The notes: generated by a model from the letters alone, not told the origin. A DNA stretch of 64,000 nt from Ariolimax columbianus (GCA_036924085.1 JAVGWX010000012.1:30739479-30803478), one strand, 5' to 3'; shown: positions 10,030-20,335, counted from the first letter of the stretch. A program made the numbers and translations.

Positions 10030-10239
10030 AGAAAGAAAGCCTGCCGAAGACGGATGTGTCGCACCGAAAGGTGCAAATATCGCAGTCAAGCTGTAAACAC
10101 ATCGCATTGCGTTCTCCGGACTACATCCTGCTACTTATAAAGCGCTGTTCAGGGCTTGGTAGTGGGAGATTGCGAACGAACGCAGAAGAAGAAGAAGAAG
10201 AAGAAGAAGAAGAAGAAAAAGAAGAAGAAGAAAGAAAGC
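10030..10239 (+). mobile_element. Element T copy 1: short (GAA)n-tailed retroelement with 11-bp TSD
   Basis: The body is 10041-10228. It starts CTGCCGAAGACGGATGTG, passes GGTGCAAATATCGCAGTC and GTTCAGGGCTTGGTAG, and ends GAACGCA followed by about 13 GAA triplets. AGAAAGAAAGC flanks it at 10030-10040 and 10229-10239. The flank is simple in sequence, so the duplication alone would be weak. A second copy at 58.36-58.52 kb has the same 5' end within one base and its own 12-bp duplication. No open frame. It is probably a SINE, but no clear tRNA head was seen. Confidence 0.75.
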
Positions 10240-11010
10240 GAGATAACATATGATGGCACAGATGATAAATGCAATTACATGTATGAAGAATATCAACAGC
10301 TGCATAAAACCACGGTAACAACGAATACCACCCCACCACCACCTCCCCACTCATCTCCCACCACTCACGTCTATTAAAGGACGTAAATGAAAAGACTAGA
10401 TGAAATGATATGGTATACGGAAAGCTATTACAATCGCACAGATGAATATCAATAATGATTGCACATCCAAAAGTATTTCTCAAGATGAGAGGAGATGTGA
10501 GATGACATGCATAAGATTGTTCTGGTGTATTTTAAATTGACAATATGAGTCGCAAGTTCATACATTTTTGTTGTTCGTTATCCAAGATACAGACCTTTTG
10601 GTCGTAACATAGCGTTCGTATTTGATTTTGTCTTACCGCGGTATCTGATCTTACCTATTTATGTTTTTGTCTGATCGCGGTATCTGACCTTACCTATTTA
10701 TGTTTTTGTCTTACCGCGGTATCTGACCTTACCTATTTTTTTTATTTTTTTCACATTGCAAATAGACTTCACTGAGCTCAGAGCCAGCGCAAATGCGGAG
10801 CATCTGTTTCAACAGAATGCGTTTTATGATGGTTTTTGCAATTCGCTGGTTATACTCAATCGTGGACCGTCTTCCCACGCTTTTTTTTTTTCACTCTGAG
10901 CTTGTGTTTGTTTTTTAAAATGTGCAGGTTTTGGATTGCCGTATCCTCAATTACAGTTCCATCTTCCAGGATAGCTAAGGTATGAGTGGATGACAGCTGT
11001 AGAGACCTTA
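10240..11010. repeat. Unassigned stretch holding a 39-bp array (three units at 10634-10738)
   Basis: Three near-identical 39-bp units contain CCGCGGTATCTGACC and TTACCTATTTATG. The remainder (10240-10630 and 10740-11010) has no recognised feature apart from short A/C-rich and T runs. Confidence 0.7.
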
Positions 11011-11014
11011 CACC

Positions 11015-11385
11015 TCTATGGACTGTTGTAGATCTACTCTGCTGTTCATTATGTCGCTCAGGGCAGAGAAAGAGGTGTAATCCTGCATTCACGATCGTTC
11101 ATCCAAAATAGACACATCAACCATTTTGAAGTCTATCAATGACCATCTGTTGGACACCGCAATAAATGAATCAGCAATTCACAGAGTGTAGAGATTTAAA
11201 ATCAATCGAGGTTCGATCGAAGGGGAGCACGTGAGAGAACTGATAAGAGTATGTACAACCAGCGATCTACAAGAAACGTCAGTATCAACACTCTTCGGCA
11301 TTTACTGATAGAGGAGGAGCTCATACAAATAAGGTCAGGATTAAGGGACGTCAGTTATTAGAACGAGATAAGAGCATCCGAGTGA
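11015..11385 (+). pseudogene. LINE-K relic (end of RNase H domain)
   Basis: A broken frame reads IYSAVHYVAQGRERG, the counterpart of IYCPAHVGVQGNERAD at 59.69 kb. Then come AILKSI-type residues (ATTTTGAAGTCTATCAATG), NESAIHRV and the RSREL...ERT region up to a terminal TTTACTGATAG. Stops interrupt it several times. It is the second of about five LINE-K fragments in the window; the tail is lost. Confidence 0.6.
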
Positions 11386-11429
11386 CCGTTAGCGATTGAC
11401 CTAAGAATGTAATCCCTATCCATGTTATA

Positions 11430-12045
11430 TGTTCATGTATGCCAGTGAGACGTGGACTGTGTACAGCAGGCATGCTAAGAAAATAAACCACTTCCATACA
11501 AGGTGCCTCCGAAGATTGTTCAAAATAAATTAGCAGGATAGGGTATCATGCACCGAGGTCCTATTGAAGGCAAACATACCGAGGATTCACACACTGTTGC
11601 AGAAAACCCAGATTAGGTGGGCCGGCCACGTTGTGCGCATGCCAGACAACCGCATCCCAAAACAACTAATTTATGGTGAGCTGAAAGATGGTCTGCGCAA
11701 GCCGGTGGCCAAAAGAAACGCTTCAAAAACTCCCTCAAAGTATCTATGACACTCTTCAGCATCGATGCAAACGCATGGGAATGTCTTGCACAGGACCGCA
11801 AGACATGGCGTAGAACCGCCATCAGAGACACCTCCATTGCTGAGGAACGCCGTGCTCCCGAAGAAAAACAAAAACGCACCTTGGGCAAAAGCAAAACAAC
11901 TCACAGTGACATGTCCGTTTCTGAGATTAAATGCAACGAATGTGAAATAATTTTCCGTGCCAGAATCAGATATACAGCCACCTCCGAACTCTCTGGTGAG
12001 GTACAACACAACATGTTTGACTGCTGTTGTCATCATCACCTGTGA
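11430..12045 (+). pseudogene. LINE C-terminal relic with zinc-finger-like end
   Basis: Fragments of the typical end of an endonuclease-RT LINE follow one another: ASETWTVYSRH, RCLRRLF, then LLQKTQIRWAGHVVRMPDNR and IPKQLIYGEL. After frameshifts come HRTARHGVEP and EERRAPEEKQKR. A terminal segment with CNECEIIFRARI and late histidines resembles the C2H2 finger that ends such proteins. The RT core upstream is absent, and at least three frameshifts or stops break it. Confidence 0.75.
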
Positions 12046-12094
12046 CGGACGGCTATTATATGTTCGTCCAACGGGTGTGGGACATCTGAAGGTG

Positions 12095-12930
12095 TTATCC
12101 TCTTATGATATTGTCAACACGTGACATAAAATGGTTTGGATGTGAAACATGACACTCAATTTTATCCACGACATCAGACTTAGCATAGGTTGAAAACAGA
12201 AACCTATCAACGGTGAATAATTGCAGAAGTGGACAAATCAGACGACATGATTTAGCATAGATTGGAAACAGTAACCTCCTAATGATGTATAATTGCAGAC
12301 ATGGACAAATCAGACGACATAACATAGCACCGGTTGAAAACAAAAACCCATCACCAGTGAATAATTGCAGAAGCGGAAAAATCAGACGACATAATTTGGT
12401 GAAGTGTGTGGTGAAGTGATGTGAGCTGACAAACTCAACGTACCAGGTTTAAGTCCGGCTTGGCTCGGTTATATGTAACCAGGTATGTCGTGTCTTGGTA
12501 TAACCCCTTCTCTTAATCGATCCAGCTGTAAATGGGTACTTGCCTAAGTCGGGAGAAAATCTCGGAGCCGCCCTGGAGCCACGATCGTGCTCTGTCGTCA
12601 ACTTTCAGTAATGAAAAAGGACAGCACACATGGGGTCGTCCAAGTACAATGAAGTCTGACAAATGAGTGAACCCAATGTGGCAAAGATTGAAAAAATTAA
12701 CGTACCAACGACCTACACCTAACTACAGAAATAGACAAATGAGTGAACCCAATGTGACAAAGATTTAAAAGATTAACCTACCAACGATCTACACCTAACT
12801 ACAGAAATAGACAAATGAGTCGACCCAATGGCAACGATTGAGAACATTAACCTACCAGCGATTCACACTTAACTAGAGTAGTTGACTATTGAGGCGACAT
12901 AGCTTGTATCGGTTTAGAACATGAACCTTC
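12095..12930. repeat. ~76-bp diverged tandem array, interrupted by a SINE
   Basis: Units of about 75-80 bp at 12095-12410 share GACAAATCAGACGACAT and GGTTGAAAACA. Units at 12655-12930 share GACAAATGAGT and CTACACCTAACTACAG. The two sets look like diverged members of one array (common order: TGCAG/TACAG, GACAAAT, TTGAAAA, ACC-ACGA). They are separated by the SINE at 12411-12650. Confidence 0.7.
12411..12650 (+). mobile_element. tRNA-derived SINE inserted in the 76-bp array
   Basis: The head has an A-box-like GGTGAAGTGATGTGAGC and, about 35 bases on, a B-box-like GGTTTAAGTCCGGC. Then follow ATCCAGCTGTAAATGGGTAC and TAAGTCGGGAGAA, a core also echoed in SINE-1 and in the SINE at 13.25 kb. Boundaries and target-site duplication are not clear. 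Confidence 0.6.
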
Positions 12931-13244
12931 CAACGACATCTAACGATCCAAGTGAACAGATAACAATTAAATGAATGCCCCCATAGACTTGATTTTGAAG
13001 AACCACTGCTGTGTGTCTATCGATATGAGCAAATAAAGCCAGGACATAACAATTTAATGGTATTTTATCTTCAAGAGGACGATATGACGGAATGTCTTAT
13101 CTGCTCCATAGATAAGACACCTTGAAATGTTGCCAGCAGCGGTGTTCTTCCCCAGATGTATCATTTCTTTTATTTGATCTTACACTGCTTTTGACGATGC
13201 TCACAAGAATTAACGATTCATTCTGTTTATATAAGGGAACCATA

Positions 13245-13405
13245 CCAGACTGAGTGGTAGAGTAGTAGAGCACTTGCAATTCGCGGTATAGACGCAGGAT
13301 TTGATTCCTGCTATTGACAAGCTATAGTCAACCTAGTTGTAAATATGTGCATGGTTTACTTTTGAGAAAGACAGTGAGAGAAGGAACTACAGCTACCGCA
13401 CTTTA
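13245..13405 (+). mobile_element. tRNA-derived SINE
   Basis: A tRNA-like head with an A-box region (GAGTGGTAGAGTAGTAGAGC) and a B box (GGATTTGATTCCTGC) is followed by CAACCTAGTTGTAAAT, matching the core of the SINE at 12.4 kb. It is not a functional tRNA: acceptor pairing and spacing are lost, and SINE body sequence follows directly. Confidence 0.6.
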
Positions 13406-13814
13406 AATCAACGAGGGCTATGACAATCCTATTGTGCATGAGGAACACAGACGGGCTGGTTCTAGAGATCTCTTCATAACATGTTGATGAAAGGCATAAC
13501 AGGATAAACAAATAGAAAGATATAGATATATAAACACTTGCAAACTCTCTTTCGCACTTCCATTGACATTATATATGCTCACCAACAATAGCGTATAAAG
13601 AACAATCTTTTAATTACCCAATAACCTTCACCCTCTCACGCTCACAACTATGGACACATTCTCACTTGGCAGGTAATTCATGAAATGACACTTGTTATAA
13701 ATTGTCTTTCTTATTCTCTTCCACTTCTGTTCTCTAATGAGCACGAGGTCTGGATGACATTCTGTGCAGCCTGTTGCAGCCCTTAGTGTTCTAATTAAAT
13801 AGCGGTTTCTGTAG
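13406..13814. other. No recognisable feature
   Basis: AT-rich sequence with no coding, RNA or repeat signal recognised. Confidence 0.4.
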
Positions 13815-13835
13815 CGGTGTGTGCTCGTGTGAATG

Positions 13836-13918
13836 TGTATGTATGTGTGCGTGTGTGTGTCCGTGTGTGTGTGTGTGTCCGTGTGTGTGTGTGTGTGAGT
13901 GTGTGTGTGTGTGCAGTT
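13836..13918. repeat. (GT)n microsatellite
   Basis: GT dinucleotide runs interrupted by single CC and GA steps. Confidence 0.95.
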
Positions 13919-14034
13919 CACCACGACCGGTTTTATTGCAACGACGATCCCCTTTCTTTTGTTTTCTGCGTCTCCAGTGTCACGTAAGCGCTCGCTGAGG
14001 TACCATATCTCTGTGTGTGCCTTCGCCTAAGTCT

Positions 14035-14280
14035 GCCTAGCGCCAGAGTGAATTGTCTGCCTTCACTTCTGTCTAACCAGCGTAAAAGTGAATTGTCTGT
14101 CTTCACTTCTGTCTGTCCAGCGTAAACGTGAATTGTCTGTCTTCACTTCTTTCTGTCTAGCGTCAAAGTGAATTGTCTGTCTCCACATCTGTCTGTCCAG
14201 CGTAAAAGTGAATTGTCTGTCTTCACTTCTATTTGGCAAGCGTAAAAGTGAATTGTCTGTCTCCACATCTTTCTCCGCCA
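14035..14280. repeat. 40-bp tandem array, left part
   Basis: About six units of 40 bp share AGTGAATTGTCTGTCTTCAC and CCAGCGTAAAA. Two further units lie at 19536-19625, beyond LINE-E, so the array was split by the LINE-E insertion and its later growth. Confidence 0.85.
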
Positions 14281-14499
14281 TGGCCGGTCCTAAGCCAAGA
14301 TGAGAAAAGAGTAAGACTGAGACTGGGACCAGCTTGTCAACAAAAAAAAACTGCTACAAATACAACCAAAATAAACCAAACGCCGTCCTTGAAGGTAAAG
14401 GTCCCCTCAGCAGGGCCTATGACGCGGCTCAGCCAAACTCGGAAGGAAGCTGAACTGCCGATTACCTTTCTTTCGACAAGGAAGCCTTCCAGACTCAGC

Positions 14500-15670
14500 A
14501 CCTAGAATGTTAGAACCATGTGGGAGGAGGGGAAGACATATCAGATTACAAAAGAGAGGGAGCGATATGGTATTAGTATCCTTGGGCTGAGGGAGACTAG
14601 AGGGACTCAGTCAGGATAGGTACGATTGACAACAGTGAAGACTGTGACATGCTCTGGACATGAGGAAGAGAAAAACGCACCTCACACAGTTGAAGTGGCT
14701 CTAATGCTATCAGCCCATAGTGCGCTCATAGAGTGAAAAGTAGCCGGATCACGACTGTTTATAGCTACATTTAGAACAAAGAACAAGAAAGTTAAAATAA
14801 TTATAATTCAGTTATATGCCCCAACAAATGAAAAGGAGGAAACAGTTAAAGAGGTTTTCCACAGCAAATTACAGCAACTAGTGGAGGAGACAGGGAGGAA
14901 TAACATTACCATACTAATGGGAGACTTCAACGCAAATATAGGACATGACAATGTGGGATATAGGAGATCATGGAGATGGAGAGACTTGGAGTCCTAAACG
15001 AAAAAGGAGAGCGGATTGCAGATTTTTGTGCAGGAAACTCGTCTTCTTCTTCATACGCTGTCAGACGTCAACCTTTATTTTTTTCGAAAAAAGCAGCGGT
15101 CATCCTGAGGCTGTCGACACTGCCATAGAGCTTGTCTAGTGTTGGCACTGGTGATGGCCACATTTGCTTTCTCTGATCCTCGTATGTCGGGCAGTTTTGC
15201 AGCAAATGTTCAGCGGTCATTTTCCCGGTACCACACGAGCATTCGTCAGTGTCACCTATCTTCAATTTGTTGAATAGGTGGTACCTCAGTCTATTGTGGC
15301 CAGTGCGAAGTCTGAAGACCACGACCTGCTCTCTTCGGTTCAACTGGTAATAGGCATCGTTTTTTGTGTAGCCAGTATGTTCTGTTTCCCATTTGGTCAT
15401 GTATCTAGCTGTAATAAGCCTTTTTGACTTTTCGTATTGTGCAGGAAACAAATTGGTCATAGGAGGAAGTATGTTTGTACACAGAGTCATTCATAAGGCG
15501 ACATGGGTATCCCAGACCAGAAAACGAAGAATCAGATTGACGACATCTGCGTAACTCCAAATTTAGATGATCATTATAAGATGTCAGAGTCTACAGGGGG
15601 GCAGATGTGGCCTCAGATCACTTTTTAGTGATTGCAAATGTAAAACTGAAGTTAAGGATAAACAGAACGA
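14500..15670 (+). pseudogene. LINE-E APE-type endonuclease domain (broken)
   Basis: Motifs in order are NVRTMWEEGK, ILGLRETRGTQSG, a CSGHEEE-like patch, IQLYAPTNEKEET and MGDFNANIG (the catalytic GDFNA). Then follow RVLNEKGERIADFCAGN, the nested insertion, KLVIGGSMF, ATWVS, a one-base shift, NQIDDICV, and VASDHFLV (the catalytic SDH). Early stops (a TAG just before NVRT and others), frameshifts and the 0.4-kb insertion rule out function. These enzymes nick target DNA to prime reverse transcription. The 25.2-27.3 kb copy holds the same region with an internal amplification. Confidence 0.9.
15026..15449 (-). mobile_element. Nested 5'-truncated LINE-J insertion with 13-bp TSD
   Basis: The inserted element spans 15039-15436 on the minus strand. 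TTGTGCAGGAAAC occurs on both sides (15026-15038 and 15437-15449), and the interrupted LINE-E frame resumes exactly (CAGN | KLVIGG). The insert begins inside YEKSKRLITARYM, keeps an open frame through FRLRTGHNRL, DECSCGTGKMTAEHLLQNC and the end FFEKNKG, and terminates CAGCGTATGAAGAAGAAG. It matches the 42.5-43.9 kb copy over its full length with few differences. It is a clean example of target-primed insertion. Confidence 0.95.
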
Positions 15671-16099
15671 TGGAAGTCCGCAGGCCACGGTACTGCGTAC
15701 AATACCTGAAAGAAGATGATAAGAAAAACGAGTTCCGTATAACATTCAGGAATAAATATCAAGCGCTGGAGCAGCTAGATGAAGGGGCCAGCATTGAGGA
15801 TAAGTAGGAACATGTACAACATACATGGGAAACCGCATTCGAGAAAGTTCTAGGAATGAAGAAACGGTAGCATAACAGCAGAAACTATCACTAATATCGA
15901 TAAATGGCGAAATAAGAAAATGGCCTTCCTAAATAGTAAAACGAGAGCCGGAAAAAGCATAGCACAAACAGAGTATATAGAGAGCAACAAGCAGGTTAAA
16001 AAGAGCATCAAGGTGGAGATAAGATGTTTCATTGATGGTCTGGCTGAGGAAGAGGAAGAGGCTGCAGGAAAAAGAAATATGTAAGGTCTATATGAGGCT

Positions 16100-17250
16100 A
16101 CCAAGAAACTATATGGAAAGTATCAACAACAAGGAACATCAATCAAAAATAAACTTGGTAAAAAGATAACTAACCCCGAAGAACAGATGAAAAGATGGGT
16201 AGAATACTTTGAAGAGCTTTTCAACAGACCAGCACTAAACAACCCACCAGCAGAGGAGGACCTGCCGATCAACTGTGATAATCCAAGTAAAGAAGATGTT
16301 AAAAGGGCAATATAGTTTCTAAAGAACGAAAAAGCATCAGGACCACATGGGATACCATCGGAAACCATAAAAGCAGATGTTGAAACATCTACTAACTTGC
16401 TCCACAACTTGATAGGCGCCATCTGGGAGCAAGAAAGCTTACCGAAAGATTGGAGTGAGGGCTACCTGGTGAAATTTGCTAAGGACGGAGATTTACAGGA
16501 ATGTAAAAACCATAGAGGAATAATGTTATTTTCAGTGCCGGGGAAGGTGTTAAATAGAGTAATACTAGAAAAGTGGAAAAAGACAGTGGATAACAAGATA
16601 AGGGATGAGCAGGCTGGCTCCAGGCAGAATAGATCATGCATTAACTAGATAGCCACATTGCGGATAATTGTAGAGCAATCATTGAAATGGAATTCGAGTT
16701 TGCACAAGATGAAAAGGCTTTCGACAGTTTGGACAGAGATATACTCAGGAAACTACTGACGGACTATTGAATTCCTCAAAAGCTCACAAACATAATTAGA
16801 CAGAAGTATGAAAGTATGCAATGTAGAGTTATACACGAAGGACAACTCACAGTCATTCAAAGTTAAATCAGGGGTACGACATAGTTGTTTACTGTCGCCT
16901 TTCCTGTTCTTTCTGGCAGTGGATTTGGATTATGAAAGTAACAACAAATGAGAGAAATAGAATCCAGTGGGCCTTGAATAAACAGCGGATTTTGCGGATG
17001 ATATAGCCCTTCTGTCCCACAGCCGAAGCCAAATGGAAAGGGAACTGGATATACTGGATTATACTTCTAAACAAGTCGGTTTGAAGATCCATGAGGAAAA
17101 TACAAAAATAATTAAGGTCAATGCAGCAAACACAGAACCATTCAGACTGAAGGGAACGCTACTGGAAGAGGTAGAGGTATTTACATACCTAGGACTTATC
17201 ATTAACAAGTAAGGAGAAGCAGACGAGGATATAAAAACAAGGATTCAAAA
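16100..17250 (+). pseudogene. LINE-E reverse transcriptase domain (broken)
   Basis: The order follows a LINE RT: EQMKRWVEYFEELFNRP, KNEKASGPHGIPSE, LPKDWSEGYLVK, CKNHRGIMLFSVPGKV, RDEQAGSRQNRS, then DEKAFDSLDRDILRKLL (the first catalytic aspartate region), GVRHSCLLSPF and the catalytic FADDIALLSH at about 16991-17020. TYLGLIINK marks the end of the palm and thumb. Stops follow CIN, LLTDY and other sites, and there are frameshifts near 16860 and 16980. The enzyme would copy element RNA into the nicked target. It is certainly inactive here. Confidence 0.9.
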
Positions 17251-17262
17251 AGCAAGAGCTGC

Positions 17263-17760
17263 ATTCAGAATGTTGAAACCAATATGGAACTCCAAGGAAA
17301 TAAGAAGGAAGACAAAAATTAGGATTTTCAATTCAAATGGGAAGCCAGCCCTTCTGTATGGAGCGGAAACCTGGAGGATGACCAAAGGCAATGACAGGAG
17401 ACTGCAGAGTTTTGTCAACAGACGACTGACAAAGATTCTTGGTATAAAATGGTTTGATAAAGTTACAAACGACAGAATGTGGAAGAGAGCGGGACACGGT
17501 TAATTGGAACAGGAAATCTTAGAAAGAAAGTGGAGATGGATGGGTCATAAGTAAAGAAAGTCCCAGGCCAGTATGACCAGGCAATCCCTGTCTTGAAATC
17601 CCCAGAGTAGGAGAGGCATAGACAGACCAAGTAATACATGGAGACGAGATCTGGAGGCGGAAGTAAAGAAAACATGATAAAGCTGGAAGGAAGTGGAAAA
17701 GATTGCACAGGACAGAGCTGCTTGACGAGGGTTGGTTGATGGCCACCCCTGGGTGATAGC
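17263..17760 (+). pseudogene. LINE-E C-terminal region, copy 1
   Basis: The frame at 17270-17503 reads MLKPIWNSKEIRRKTKIRIF, LLYGAETWRMTKGN and RRLTKILGIKWF, and is then stopped. The continuation shows WRWMGH, TRQSLS, NTWRRDLEAEV and, at the end, WKEVEKIAQDRAA followed by a stop and RGLVDG. These are the standard landmarks of this LINE type's C-terminus. The last of these motifs is the seed of the downstream array. An apparently identical copy of 17293-17758 follows at 18237. Confidence 0.85.
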
Positions 17761-18236
17761 ACAGGACAGAGCTGCTTGACGAGGGTTGGTTGATGGCCAC
17801 CCCTGGGTGATAGCACAGGACAGATCTGCTTGACGAGGGTTGGTTGATGGCCTAATGCACCCCTGGGTGATAGCACAGGACAGATCTGCTTGACGAGGGT
17901 TGGTTGATGGCCTAATGCACCCCTGGGTGATAGCACAGGACAGATCTGCTTGACGAGGGTTGGTTGATGGCCTAATGCACCCCTGGGTGATAGCACAGGA
18001 CAGATCTGCTTGACGAGGGTTGGTTGATGGCCTAATGCACCCCTGGGTGATAGCACAGGACAGATCTGCTTGACGAGGGTTGGTTGATGGCCTAATGCAC
18101 CCCTGGGTGATAGCACAGGACAGATCTGCTTGACGAGGGTTGGTTGATGGCCTAATGCACCCCTGGGTGATAGCACAGGACAGATCTGCTTGACGAGGGT
18201 TGGTTGATGGCCTAATGCACCCCTGGGTTATCACCC
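17705..18236. repeat. 54/60-bp tandem array grown from the LINE-E 3' end, array 1
   Basis: Two 54-bp units are followed by seven 60-bp units, which differ by a CTAATG insert. The unit is the LINE-E sequence coding for IAQDRAA-stop-RGLVDG plus a short CCCCTGGGTGATA piece. Because 54 and 60 are multiples of three, the minus strand stays open for 237 codons (LSPRGALGHQPTLVKQ repeated), but this is a by-product. It ends at 18232 with a short inverted scrap, TGGGTTATCACCCA, before the duplicated LINE segment. Confidence 0.95.
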
Positions 18237-18647
18237 AAGGAAATAAGAAGGAAGACAAAAATTAGGATTTTCAATTCAAATGGGAAGCCAGCCCTTCTGT
18301 ATGGAGCGGAAACCTGGAGGATGACCAAAGGCAATGACAGGAGACTGCAGAGTTTTGTCAACAGACGACTGACAAAGATTCTTGGTATAAAATGGTTTGA
18401 TAAAGTTACAAACGACAGAATGTGGAAGAGAGCGGGACACGGTTAATTGGAACAGGAAATCTTAGAAAGAAAGTGGAGATGGATGGGTCATAAGTAAAGA
18501 AAGTCCCAGGCCAGTATGACCAGGCAATCCCTGTCTTGAAATCCCCAGAGTAGGAGAGGCATAGACAGACCAAGTAATACATGGAGACGAGATCTGGAGG
18601 CGGAAGTAAAGAAAACATGATAAAGCTGGAAGGAAGTGGAAAAGATT
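18237..18647 (+). repeat. Duplicate of LINE-E C-terminal segment
   Basis: The sequence from 18237 matches 17293 onward at a constant offset of 944 bp. By eye I find no difference up to the array start, so the duplication is recent or an assembly artefact. The same stops are present in both copies. Confidence 0.9.
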
Positions 18648-19511
18648 GCACAGGACAGAGCTGCTTGACGAGGGTTGGTTGATGGCCACCCCTGGGTGAT
18701 AGCACAGGACAGAGCTGCTTGACGAGGGTTGGTTGATGGCCACCCCTGGGTGATAGCACAGGACAGAGCTGCTTGACGAGGGTTGGTTGATGGCCACCCC
18801 TGGGTGATAGCACAGGACAGATCTGCTTGACGAGGGTTGGTTGATGGCCACCCCTGGGTGATAGCACAGGACAGATCTGCTTGACGAGGGTTGGTTGATG
18901 GCCACCCCTGGGTGATAGCACAGGACAGATCTGCTTGACGAGGGTTGGTTGATGGCCACCCCTGGGTGATAGCACAGGACAGATCTGCTTGACGAGGGTT
19001 GGTTGATGGCCTAATGCACCCCTGGGTGATAGCACAGGACAGATCTGCTTGACGAGGGTTGGTTGATGGCCTAATGCACCCCTGGGTGATAGCACAGGAC
19101 AGATCTGCTTGACGAGGGTTGGTTGATGGCCTAATGCACCCCTGGGTGATAGCACAGGACAGATCTGCTTGACGAGGGTTGGTTGATGGCCTAATGCACC
19201 CCTGGGTGATAGCACAGGACAGATCTGCTTGACGAGGGTTGGTTGATGGCCTAATGCACCCCTGGGTGATAGCACAGGACAGATCTGCTTGACGAGGGTT
19301 GGTTGATGGCCTAATGCACCCCTGGGTGATAGCACAGGACAGATCTGCTTGACGAGGGTTGGTTGATGGCCTAATGCACCCCTGGGTGATAGCACAGGAC
19401 AGATCTGCTTGACGAGGGTTGGTTGATGGCCTAATGCACCCCTGGGTGATAGCACAGGACAGATCTGCTTGACGAGGGTTGGTTGATGGCCTAATGCACC
19501 CCTGGGTGATA
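18648..19511. repeat. 54/60-bp tandem array, array 2
   Basis: Six 54-bp units are followed by nine 60-bp units of the same family. The first three units have GAGCTGC and the rest GATCTGC, so sequence variants are ordered along the array. The minus-strand 349-codon frame is an artefact of unit lengths divisible by three. The array ends at the possible LINE-E duplication CAAGATGA (19512-19519). Confidence 0.95.
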
Positions 19512-19529
19512 CAAGATGAAAGAGAGATA

Positions 19530-19630
19530 CATTTGTCTGTCCAACGTCAGAGTGAATTGTCTGTCTTCGCTTCTGACTGCCTAGCTCTAGAGTGAATTGT
19601 CTGCCTCCATCTATGACTGTCCAGTGACAT
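19530..19630. repeat. 40-bp tandem array, right part
   Basis: Two diverged units (AGAGTGAATTGTCTG) continue the array seen at 14035-14280 on the other side of LINE-E. Confidence 0.8.
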
Positions 19631-20335
19631 AGTAATATCTCTCGTAAGATGGGTTTTGATCTTTTCTAAATTATATCTGTCCATTGCATCTTAGATCGTC
19701 CTCATTCGAAGTTACCGACGTTGTTTGCTATTTTGAATATTTTTAGGAGTAACAAGTTTGTTCTTGGCACAAGACCATACCATTGGAGGATGTGTGTTTC
19801 ATTTACAACCGTCTTTGTGTCACCTGCTATTTTGTTTACTTGTATTTTTTTAATTTTAATTTGACACTACACTTAAGATTTGAACCTTGAATTGTATTCA
19901 CATGATTTTCCTGAAACCTCAAGGTAAAGAAGAGACAAGTAAGGACGATGAACACATGAAAAGAGGTGTAGAGACTTGTTCAAGAAAAACGAGATGGACG
20001 CTGGGAAAATCCTGCTGAAAGCTGAACATGTTGGAACGCCCTAAAGCTGTACCTTTTCGACGTCTAGCAAACCTCAAGAAGGAAACCTCCCCCACAGGGA
20101 TTACTAATAGTCAAATATGAGTTAGAAAAGCAAACAAGGGAAGACACGGGCGCTACACGTTTTAAAAGCACACAAGGTGGATTTGTAGCAGAGTATCTCC
20201 CGCGTAGAGTTTATATAGAAAGTGAGCTGAGGTTCTCCTAGCTGTATTGCAGTAAGACTCCCCAATAAGCTTACAGCTATGGGGATTACATGATCGATCC
20301 CGAGCTATGGCTTTTTGTTTTGGGGGAGTACTAGC
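19631..20335. other. No recognisable feature
   Basis: AT-rich sequence without a recognised gene or repeat, except a ~40-bp similarity at 20236-20275 to 9597-9640. Confidence 0.4.

Larger units (their letters stand above)
14297..17760 (+). mobile_element. LINE-E: near full-length, inactivated endonuclease-RT retrotransposon
   Basis: After a 5' leader come an APE-type endonuclease (about 14500-15670), a linker, an RT with a FADD box, and a C-terminal region with the LYGAETWR and WRWMGH motifs. The order and size (about 3.0 kb without the nested insertion) fit a short APE-clade LINE. I name it only endonuclease-reverse transcriptase with a DUF6451-like C-terminus, from memory of the family. 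CAAGATGA lies at 14296-14303 and again at 19512-19519, possibly the old target-site duplication. It carries a nested LINE-J and many stops. Its 3' end is expanded into the arrays from 17705 onward. Confidence 0.9.

Noticed and set aside
13245..13330. Functional tRNA genes here and at 8.8, 12.4, 61.1 and 62.3 kb
   Set aside because: A and B boxes are present, but cloverleaf pairing is incomplete and SINE bodies follow directly, in some cases with tails and target-site duplications.
17463..19455. Minus-strand frames of 237, 237 and 349 codons
   Set aside because: Created by 54- and 60-bp tandem units divisible by three, derived from the opposite strand of LINE-E; no sequence of their own.
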